This document shows, piece by piece, positions 1 through 5,895 of a stretch of 7,289 bases of DNA. Made by a program: the position numbers and the translations under genes. The DNA comes from an uncultured Prevotella sp. (GTDB lineage: Bacteria; Bacteroidota; Bacteroidia; Bacteroidales; Bacteroidaceae), in NCBI GenBank assembly GCA_900556795.1, contig USQD01000093.1, positions 1-7,289 of the forward strand, read 5' to 3'. Every line of letters starts with the position of its first letter. Positions within the stretch are counted from its first letter, which is position 1. The notes beneath the pieces are model-generated. The model saw nothing but the letters and a program-made list of their open reading frames with translations, was not told the DNA's origin and did not search any database.

Positions 1-57
1 CTTTGCTGCTTTTTGTTTTTTTATGTACTTGTGATGCGCAAAAACTTTGTGTTTTAT

Positions 58-88
58 TTTGTATTGTCTTCGATTATTCCTATCTTTG
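58..88 (+). promoter_or_regulatory. Bacteroidetes-type promoter for the PASTA-rluD-ddl cluster
   Basis: A TTTG at 58-61 is followed by exactly 19 bases and then TATCTTTG at 81-88. This fits the published Bacteroides consensus of a -33 TTTG and a -7 TAnnTTTG separated by 19-21 bases, which is read by the primary sigma factor of this phylum. Transcription would start a few bases after 88, leaving a 5' leader of only about 10 bases before the ATG at 105. The short leader also argues against translation starting further upstream. No operator or riboswitch-like structure is visible. Positions 1-57 are AT-rich with T runs and hold nothing else I can name. Confidence 0.7.
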
Positions 89-104
89 CACCAAAAAAGT
101 AAGA

Positions 105-827
105 ATGACTTTATCTGAGTTTATAAATAAGTTTAAGAGTAAGTATCTTTGGGGTAATCTCATAGCCATGTTCCTGGTCTTTGTTTTGCTCTGTGTCGGT
201 GTCAAGTTTGGCATCGATATCTATACCCATCACGGTGAAGCCATCAGGGTACCTGATATCAGATACAAGAAAATTGAGGATGCTACCCGCATCCTGGATG
301 ATGCCGGATTGCAGATTGTGGTTACGGATACGGGATATGTACGTTCCCTGCCTGCTGACTGCATTCTGGAGCAGACTCCTGTGTTCGGAGAGTTGGTTAA
401 ATCGGGACATGTCATCTATGTGACCATCAATTCCGATCATTCTCCGCGCATCACTGTTCCTGACGTCATAGATAACAGTTCGTTGCGTGAGGCTATGGCA
501 AAGCTGACGGCTATGGGATTCAAGCTGGGCTCACCGGAATACATACCTGGCGAGGAAGACTGGGTTTATGGTATCCTCGTTAAGGGCAGGCATGTGGTGG
601 CTGGTGATAAGGTGTCTATTGATGATACCTTGATTATACAGGTAGGTAATGGCCGACGTGATACTTCCGACTCTTTTGATATCGTTGATCCTATCTCGCA
701 TAGTAAAGAGGATGTCATTGAAGGGGAGGGTACCGGAGAAAGCGAGACGGATAATTTCGAGGTGGTTCCTGGTACCGAACCTTCTGAACCGGCACACGAA
801 CATCAGCAGAATGAGGTCGTGGAGTAA
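105..827 (+). CDS. Single-pass membrane protein with two PASTA domains
   Basis: This 240-residue protein has a short basic cytoplasmic N-terminus (residues 1-15), one membrane segment at about 18-37, and an exported part. PASTA domain 1 spans about 47-110 (opening IRVPDI) and PASTA domain 2 about 116-182 (opening ITVPDV). Each has the usual VPD start, a helix, and a closing strand. PASTA domains are known to bind peptidoglycan fragments in Ser/Thr kinases and penicillin-binding proteins, but no kinase or transpeptidase domain is present here. The last 55 or so residues are low-complexity and strongly acidic. The frame is open upstream to base 3, but I chose the ATG at 105 because it lies just after the promoter and removes an unlikely Cys-rich extension. 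It begins a cluster with rluD-like and ddl genes, which suggests an envelope role. Its exact function is unknown. Confidence 0.88.
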   Translation: MTLSEFINKFKSKYLWGNLIAMFLVFVLLCVGVKFGIDIYTHHGEAIRVPDIRYKKIEDATRILDDAGLQIVVTDTGYVRSLPADCILEQTPVFGELVKSGHVIYVTINSDHSPRITVPDVIDNSSLREAMAKLTAMGFKLGSPEYIPGEEDWVYGILVKGRHVVAGDKVSIDDTLIIQVGNGRRDTSDSFDIVDPISHSKEDVIEGEGTGESETDNFEVVPGTEPSEPAHEHQQNEVVE

Positions 828-871
828 GGGAAGTAAAGAATGAAGAGTGAAAAATTCAATTGTAAGTACGA

Positions 872-2038
872 ATGATATTTTTAGATTATATATATAATAA
901 GGTATATGCTCCTGTAGAGGAAGACTTCGGTTTTGATGATGCGGGAGATATCGATGAACTGGATGACGAACTCCAGATGGAGGAAGGTGGAGCTGTGCCG
1001 GCTGGCGAAGGAGGTGATGATCTCTATGAGCACTGGAAGGTGCAGGTGGACGCCAATCAGGATCCTGTCCGCATCGACAAATATCTGGCTGACAAGATGG
1101 CTTACCAGAGTCGCAACCGCATTCAGCAGGCTGCCGATGCTGGTTTTATCCATGTAAACGGCAAACCGGTGAAGAGTAATTACAAGGTGCGTCCGAACGA
1201 TATCGTTACGCTGATGCTCGACCGTCCCCGTCATGAGACCAGTATCAAGCCGGAGGAAATCGACATCAATGTGGTATATGAAGACGACCAGTTGATGGTG
1301 GTGAACAAAGAGGCAGGAATGGTGGTTCATCCGGGAGCCGGCAACTTCCATGGTACCTTGATTCAGGCAGTAGCCTGGCATCTGAGAGATATGCCGGAGT
1401 TTGATGCCAACGACCCGGAAGTGGGATTGGTACATCGTATTGATAAGGATACTAGTGGTTTGCTGGTTGTTGCCAAGACTCCTGCTGCCAAAACGGCATT
1501 GGGTAAGCAGTTCTTTAACAAGACCACCCATCGCAGTTATAATGCCCTGGTTTGGGGAAATATTGTAGAAGATGAGGGACGTATAGAAGGCAATATCGGC
1601 CGTGATCCCAAGAACCGTCTTCGCATGAAGGTCTTCGACCCGGATAGCGGTATCGGTAAGACAGCCGTAACACATTATAAGGTGTTGGAGCGTTTCGGTT
1701 ATACTACATTGGTACAGTGCATTCTGGAAACGGGTCGTACCCATCAGATCCGTGCCCACATGAAGCAGATAGGTCATCCACTCTTTATGGACGAGACTTA
1801 TGGAGGTGCTGAGATTCTGAGAGGTCAGCGCAGCAGCGGTTACAAGGCATTCATCCAGAATTGCTTCAAACTCTGTCCACGTCAGGCACTCCATGCCAAG
1901 ACCCTCGGTTTTGTTCATCCTACAACAAAAGCGCAGATGGACTTCGATAGTGAGTGGCCGGAAGATTTTAGACAATTAATAGAAAAGTGGCGCGGCTTCA
2001 TCGCTGGCACCACAAAAGATACATTCAAAAATATTTAG
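872..2038 (+). CDS. rluD: RluA/RluD-family 23S rRNA pseudouridine synthase
   Basis: This 388-residue cytoplasmic enzyme converts specific uridines in RNA to pseudouridine; RluD acts on helix 69 of 23S rRNA. An S4 RNA-binding domain lies at about 66-115 (VRIDKYLADKM onward), then the catalytic domain at about 125-375. Visible family motifs are VVNKEAGMVVHP (143-154), HRIDKDTSGLLVV (188-200) with catalytic Asp191, and GRTHQIRAHM (288-297). Having an S4 domain plus these motifs favours RluD/RluC over RluA, but the target site is inferred. Residues 1-55 are an unusually acidic extension before the S4 domain. The ATG at 872 is the only in-frame ATG before that acidic stretch, but a later start cannot be excluded. 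The gene ends TAG immediately followed by TAA and lies 5 bases before ddl, so the two are almost certainly co-transcribed. Confidence 0.92.
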   Translation: MIFLDYIYNKVYAPVEEDFGFDDAGDIDELDDELQMEEGGAVPAGEGGDDLYEHWKVQVDANQDPVRIDKYLADKMAYQSRNRIQQAADAGFIHVNGKPVKSNYKVRPNDIVTLMLDRPRHETSIKPEEIDINVVYEDDQLMVVNKEAGMVVHPGAGNFHGTLIQAVAWHLRDMPEFDANDPEVGLVHRIDKDTSGLLVVAKTPAAKTALGKQFFNKTTHRSYNALVWGNIVEDEGRIEGNIGRDPKNRLRMKVFDPDSGIGKTAVTHYKVLERFGYTTLVQCILETGRTHQIRAHMKQIGHPLFMDETYGGAEILRGQRSSGYKAFIQNCFKLCPRQALHAKTLGFVHPTTKAQMDFDSEWPEDFRQLIEKWRGFIAGTTKDTFKNI

Positions 2039-2043
2039 TAATT

Positions 2044-3039
2044 ATGGAAAATAGCAAGAGAACGATAGCCATCGTATGTGGTGGTGATTCTTCTGAGCAC
2101 GACGTTTCATTGCGCTCAGGTCAGGGGTTGTACTCATTCTTCGACAAAGAGCGATACAATATTTACCTGGTCGATGTAAAGGGTACCGACTGGCACGTGG
2201 CTTTCGATAATGGCGAGACAGCCGAAATCGATAAGAACGACTTTTCTTTCGTAAAGGATGGCAAGCATGTATACTTCGATTATGCTTATATTACCATCCA
2301 CGGACAGCCTGGTGAGAATGGTGTGATGCAGGGATACTTCGACCTTATCCACCTGCCATACTCTACAAGTGGTGTGCTGGTAGAGGCAATGACCTTCGAC
2401 AAGTATGTGCTCAACAATTACCTGCGCGGTTTCGGCGTGAACGTGGCAGACAGTATCTTGCTCCGTCGTGGCGAACAGTATGATGAGGACGAGATTGCCG
2501 AGCGCATCGGTATGCCTTGCTTCGTAAAACCTGCTGCTGACGGCAGTAGCTTCGGTGTAAGCAAGGTGAAGAATGCCGACCAGTTGGCTCCAGCTCTCCG
2601 TGTAGCATTCATGGAGAGCAACGAGGTTATGATTGAAGGCTTCCTCGATGGTGTTGAGATTTCCCAAGGCATCTACAAGACTGCAGAGAAGACCGTGGTA
2701 TTGCCAGCTACCGAGGTGGTAACCAGCAATGAGTTCTTCGATTACGATGCCAAGTATAACGGTCAGGTACAGGAAATCACTCCAGCCCGTCTCTCTCCAG
2801 AGACTGCTGAAGAGGTGGCAAAGACCACATCCCGTATCTACGATATCCTCCATGCCAACGGTATCATCCGCATCGACTACATCATCTCTAAGGATAAGGA
2901 CGGTAAGGACAAGGTGAATATGCTGGAAATCAATACAACTCCAGGTATGACCGTTACTAGCTTCATTCCTCAGCAGGTGCGTGCTGCAGGTCTTGATATC
3001 AAGGACGTGCTCAGCGACATTGTGGAGAATCAGTTCTAA
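2044..3039 (+). CDS. ddl: D-alanine--D-alanine ligase
   Basis: This 331-residue cytoplasmic ATP-grasp enzyme joins two D-alanines using ATP, supplying the dipeptide that MurF adds to the peptidoglycan stem. Motifs run in the expected order: GGDSSEHDVSLRSG (13-26), HGQPGENG (86-93), the ATP-binding KPAADGSSFGVSKV (162-175), the omega-loop DYDAKYNG (233-240), RIDYI (276-280), and LEINTTPGMT (294-303) with metal ligands Glu295 and Asn297. Tyr238 in the DAKY motif matches the Tyr typical of D-Ala-D-Ala ligases; D-Ala-D-Lac enzymes usually carry Phe, so a vancomycin-resistance ligase is unlikely. The ATG at 2044 is chosen because the frame upstream overlaps rluD and reads as shadow sequence; MENSKRTIAIVCGG is a typical ligase N-terminus. 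It sits 5 bases after rluD and depends on the upstream promoter as far as can be seen. Confidence 0.97.
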   Translation: MENSKRTIAIVCGGDSSEHDVSLRSGQGLYSFFDKERYNIYLVDVKGTDWHVAFDNGETAEIDKNDFSFVKDGKHVYFDYAYITIHGQPGENGVMQGYFDLIHLPYSTSGVLVEAMTFDKYVLNNYLRGFGVNVADSILLRRGEQYDEDEIAERIGMPCFVKPAADGSSFGVSKVKNADQLAPALRVAFMESNEVMIEGFLDGVEISQGIYKTAEKTVVLPATEVVTSNEFFDYDAKYNGQVQEITPARLSPETAEEVAKTTSRIYDILHANGIIRIDYIISKDKDGKDKVNMLEINTTPGMTVTSFIPQQVRAAGLDIKDVLSDIVENQF

Positions 3040-3045
3040 TAATTG

Positions 3046-3083
3046 GGGAATTTATAGAAGTTAAGGGAATTTATAGAAGTTAA
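3046..3083 (+). repeat. Tandem 19-bp direct repeat after ddl
   Basis: The 19-base unit GGGAATTTATAGAAGTTAA occurs twice back to back, at 3046-3064 and 3065-3083, without a mismatch. A third partial start (GGGA) follows. The repeat begins 6 bases after the ddl stop codon and is non-coding. Each copy carries GAAGTTA, which recurs in the opposite direction further along the same gap. Confidence 0.9.
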
Positions 3084-3139
3084 GGGACAATAGTTTTGAA
3101 GCCTATAGGTGTGGTAAAAAGCATTTGTCCCTTAACTTC
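3076..3139. repeat. 15-bp perfect inverted repeat in the ddl-acyltransferase gap
   Basis: The left arm at 3076-3090 (GAAGTTAAGGGACAA) is the exact reverse complement of 3125-3139 (TTGTCCCTTAACTTC), around a 34-base loop. RNA from the cluster could form this hairpin between ddl and the acyltransferase. It is not a standard intrinsic terminator, because the stem is AT-rich, the loop is long and no T run follows. It may be a dispersed repeat, an RNA-processing or stability element, or a partial barrier to transcription. Which of these it is cannot be told from one copy. Confidence 0.8.
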
Positions 3140-3160
3140 CCAAACGACCATAGGGAGTGA

Positions 3161-3188
3161 TAACTTCTCTTTACTTCTCTAACTTCCC
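3161..3188 (+). repeat. Short TAACTTC repeats before the acyltransferase gene
   Basis: Two near-identical decamers, TAACTTCTCT (3161-3170) and TTACTTCTCT (3171-3180), are followed by a further TAACTTCCC (3180-3188). TAACTTC is the reverse complement of GAAGTTA in the units at 3046-3083. The 165-base gap therefore holds two forward and three reverse exact copies of this heptamer. The block ends 16 bases before the ATG at 3205 and includes no recognisable ribosome binding site. Confidence 0.7.
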
Positions 3189-3204
3189 ATAAAAACATAA
3201 AGTT

Positions 3205-4356
3205 ATGAAGATTCCTCAAGAATTTGATACCATTCGACCTTGGGAGCCAGAAGACCTTCCTGAGGTATTCGACCGTTTGCTTTCAAACGATCAGTTCAAG
3301 CAAGTGCTTGCTTATCTTTATCCACAAGTTCCTTTCGAGATGATTGCCCAGAAGTTGAAGGCTTGCAAGACCAACCTCGACTTCCAGTTGGCTTTTGCCT
3401 ATGATTTTGTTCATGGCATTCTGAAGAAGGCAGCTACGGGGTGTGAGATGGATTGTTCGGCTGTGGATAACACCCGCAACTATTCCTTTATCAGCAACCA
3501 CCGTGATATCGTGCTCGATTCGGCAATCCTCGATGTACTCCTTATTGACAATGGGTTTAAGACCACTTGTGAGATTGCCATCGGTGATAATCTCCTGTCG
3601 CTTCCTTGGGTGAAGGATCTGGTACGTGTCAACAAGGCGTTTATCGTGGAGCGTGCCCTGAGTATGCGCCAGATGCTGATGTCCAGCAAGCGTCTTTCCG
3701 ACTATATGCACTTCGCCATCAAGGAGAAGAACGAAAATATCTGGATAGCCCAGCGTGAGGGTAGAGCCAAGGATAGTGATGACCGTACCCAGAAGAGCAT
3801 CCTCCAGATGATGGCGATGGGCGGCGAAGGCAGTATTATAGACCGCTTGAAGCAATTGCATCTCGTACCTCTATCTATCAGCTATGAGTATGATCCTTGT
3901 GATTTTCTGAAGGCAAAGGAGTTCCAGCAGAAGCGCGATAACGCCGACTGGAAGAAGGGACCTATGGATGATTTGGTAAGCATGCAGACCGGTATCTTCG
4001 GCTATAAGGGTCATGTGCATTATCATGCAGCTCCATGTCTTGATGAGTATCTCGATTCTCTGGATCCTGATACACCTAAGCAGGAACTGTATAATAAGGT
4101 GGCAGCCTATATAGATGAGCAGATATTCAAGAACTACCGCCTCTATCCCGGCAACTATGTAGCCCTGGATCTTCTGGAGGGTTCTGATGCGCATCAGGCA
4201 GAATATACTGCGGAAGATGTAGCTAAATTCAGAGCATATATGGAGAGTCAGCTTGCAAAAATTGACCTTCCTGATAAGGATGAAGCATATTTGAAAGAGC
4301 GATTCTTAACCATGTATGCCAATCCGGCACGCAATTATTTGGCTGTAAATAAATAA
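3205..4356 (+). CDS. Glycerolipid-type acyltransferase (PlsC/GPAT-like)
   Basis: This 383-residue protein resembles a Bacteroidetes group annotated as 1-acyl-sn-glycerol-3-phosphate acyltransferase. Such enzymes move an acyl chain from acyl-CoA or acyl-ACP to a lipid or glycerophosphate hydroxyl. The catalytic block is FISNHRDIVLDSA (95-107) with His99. Its Asp residues fall at His+2 (Asp101) and His+6 (Asp105) rather than the canonical His+5, which I believe is usual for this subgroup. A second block, IAQREGRAKD (181-190), takes the place of the FPEGTRS motif. No membrane segment is evident, so it is probably cytosolic or peripheral. About 150 residues after the second block have no motif I recognise. 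It follows ddl after a repeat-rich gap and may be co-transcribed or have its own weak promoter. Substrate and product are inferred from family resemblance only. Confidence 0.82.
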   Translation: MKIPQEFDTIRPWEPEDLPEVFDRLLSNDQFKQVLAYLYPQVPFEMIAQKLKACKTNLDFQLAFAYDFVHGILKKAATGCEMDCSAVDNTRNYSFISNHRDIVLDSAILDVLLIDNGFKTTCEIAIGDNLLSLPWVKDLVRVNKAFIVERALSMRQMLMSSKRLSDYMHFAIKEKNENIWIAQREGRAKDSDDRTQKSILQMMAMGGEGSIIDRLKQLHLVPLSISYEYDPCDFLKAKEFQQKRDNADWKKGPMDDLVSMQTGIFGYKGHVHYHAAPCLDEYLDSLDPDTPKQELYNKVAAYIDEQIFKNYRLYPGNYVALDLLEGSDAHQAEYTAEDVAKFRAYMESQLAKIDLPDKDEAYLKERFLTMYANPARNYLAVNK

Positions 4357-4362
4357 AGTATG

Positions 4363-4414
4363 GATAAACAAAAAAAGTCCGAGCCTTCATAAGCCCGGAC
4401 TTTTTTTGTTTATC
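4363..4414. terminator. Bidirectional intrinsic terminator between converging genes
   Basis: A perfect 19-bp inverted repeat pairs GATAAACAAAAAAAGTCCG (4363-4381) with 4396-4414. The core GTCCG/CGGAC is flanked by seven A on the left and seven T on the right, so each strand's transcript gives a GC stem followed by a U run. It lies 6 bases after the acyltransferase stop codon. Its right arm includes the TAA stop (4412-4410) and last bases of the minus-strand lipoprotein gene, so one element serves both units. Confidence 0.92.
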
Positions 4415-5885
4415 TGAATTGTTCTGCTTCCTGTTTCAGTGCCTGTTCGATGTCAATGGTATTGAAAGGTACAGGACCTCGGCTCAATTCCGGGATGTTG
4501 AAACTCTTCAGACAGTCGTCGTAAAAGCTCGGCTCCTTTTGTGGGAGTACAAATGGCTTGTGGGCCTTGCCTTGCCGGTCGATATAGCAGAAGTAAGGTC
4601 TGCCGTAGATGCCATCATCCCGTTTGCTGATGAAGACAAACCATTTACCGGTATGCGACCAGCAGTGATAGGTGTCGCTCTTCTTGCTGTTCACAATGTT
4701 GAGACTGTCGGTCTTGCCTGTCTGTAAATCCAGCATATAGAGGTCTGACTCTGTGTGCCAGGCTGGGAAGGTACCGTAATCAAGGACCGTGAAGAGACAA
4801 AATCTGCCGTCAGGACTGAGCTTAGGATGACATACGGAACGGGATGAGTAGAGGGTGTCTATTCTTTCTCCAAATCTGCCATTTTCCTCATTGAAGGGAA
4901 TGCGCACCAAGGCATATTTCAGATTTTTCAGATTCTTGTCGGACAGTTCCTTCTTGTTGGCTGCACAGTAGTAGATGTATTTGCCGTTGGGCGAAAAGGT
5001 GGGAAAAGTCTCCAGACGGCTACTGTCGCTTGCCAGTGGTGATGAGATGATGTGGTTGTCGTTGAGGTCGGCCACATATATGCTGCTTGCCGTATCATAT
5101 ACTTCCAGTCGCTTGTCGGTATTGATATTGAAATCTCTCACCATTGTATTGGTTGAATAGGTGAGATATCTGCCCGAAGGATTGAAACTGTAATATATTC
5201 CAGGTGAAGCCATGCCCTTGCCTTGCAGGTTGAGTTTTCTCAGTTTACCGTTGCGGTTGAGTATGGTACCTCCATTTTCTCCTCTTAGATAGATGATGCT
5301 GAGATTCTCGTCCTGATTGCCATACGCATACGTGTTCATCTTGAGATTTTTAATCAGGGTGTAGTCGGCGAGTATCTTTTCATCCCAGTTCTCTATACAG
5401 CGTTGTTTTATTTTGGTCTTACCCCATACGTCATAGGTTGGTTCTATGAGCTGATAGGTAAGATACGAGTCGATGCTGTCGCTCACCACTTGCCAGGTAA
5501 AAGGTCTGAAGGCTGTCCATTTTCCTTCATCGCTCTTGGAATATATCTGCACCTTGATGTTCTTGCCAGCTGCCTTCGCCAGGAAATATTTCCACTCTTT
5601 TAAGTCGAACTTCAGATTTTGGCTATTGCTGGTAGCCGTCAGGGTATTATCTGCATCATTCTCATCTGCTCCTTCTATGGTGAGTATGGTCTCTATGTTG
5701 CAGAGATGCTTGTTTCGAATCTCGAAGTTGAGCGGTGCGATGTTCACGGGAATGGTAACATCGGCATAGTCGGGATACATATTGGGCAGATGGTTCACCT
5801 GCTCCGCATTCTCGTGAGTTTGGGCACATGAGGCGAATAGGAGAAGTCCCGACAGGGTGCTATATAGTATGTTCTTGTATATCAT
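4410..5885 (-). CDS. Lipoprotein with TolB/PD40-type beta-propeller repeats
   Basis: This 491-residue protein begins with a lipoprotein signal peptide: Lys4, a hydrophobic core at 6-18, and the lipobox-like FASC with Cys20 as the lipidated residue. A conserved-looking segment YPDYADVTIPVNIAPLNF (37-54) leads into a domain of about 100 residues. PD40/WD40-like propeller blades follow, seen at FNPSGRYLTYS (234-244), FSPNGKYIYY (297-306), LSPDGRFCLF (356-365) and WSHTGKWFVF (409-418). Such propellers usually bind proteins or glycans; no enzymatic motif is visible. I chose the ATG at 5885 because it gives the signal peptide directly and lies 10 bases after the upstream gene's stop; a start at 5936 would add 17 residues before it and overlap that gene. 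An AGAAGAA precedes the ATG. It is probably co-transcribed with the upstream membrane protein gene. No function can be assigned. Confidence 0.85.
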   Translation of the reverse strand: MIYKNILYSTLSGLLLFASCAQTHENAEQVNHLPNMYPDYADVTIPVNIAPLNFEIRNKHLCNIETILTIEGADENDADNTLTATSNSQNLKFDLKEWKYFLAKAAGKNIKVQIYSKSDEGKWTAFRPFTWQVVSDSIDSYLTYQLIEPTYDVWGKTKIKQRCIENWDEKILADYTLIKNLKMNTYAYGNQDENLSIIYLRGENGGTILNRNGKLRKLNLQGKGMASPGIYYSFNPSGRYLTYSTNTMVRDFNINTDKRLEVYDTASSIYVADLNDNHIISSPLASDSSRLETFPTFSPNGKYIYYCAANKKELSDKNLKNLKYALVRIPFNEENGRFGERIDTLYSSRSVCHPKLSPDGRFCLFTVLDYGTFPAWHTESDLYMLDLQTGKTDSLNIVNSKKSDTYHCWSHTGKWFVFISKRDDGIYGRPYFCYIDRQGKAHKPFVLPQKEPSFYDDCLKSFNIPELSRGPVPFNTIDIEQALKQEAEQFR

Positions 5886-5895
5886 TTCTTCTGTT

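Noticed and set aside
3..104. Upstream extension of the PASTA gene frame to an ATG near base 23 or to the window edge
   Set aside because: The extension overlaps the promoter at 58-88, is Cys-rich and unlike a PASTA-protein N-terminus, while the ATG at 105 gives a normal basic start followed by one membrane segment.
840..875. An 11-codon open frame (ATG at 840) whose TGA overlaps the rluD ATG, as in translational coupling
   Set aside because: The overlap is suggestive, but the peptide is tiny and unremarkable, and AT-rich gaps produce such frames by chance.
881..1975. Long minus-strand open frame of 364 codons antisense to rluD
   Set aside because: It is a shadow of the strongly supported rluD-like gene, with no domain or promoter of its own; similar antisense frames over ddl (2134-2853) and the acyltransferase (3283-3861) are rejected for the same reason.
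2044..3039. Possible vancomycin-resistance-type D-Ala-D-Lac ligase
   Set aside because: The omega-loop carries Tyr (DAKY), typical of D-Ala-D-Ala ligases, and no vanH or vanX-like gene is nearby.
3091..3098. TAGTTTTG as a possible -7 promoter element for the acyltransferase
   Set aside because: It fits TAnnTTTG, but no TTTG lies 19-21 bases upstream, and it sits about 107 bases from the ATG inside the hairpin loop.
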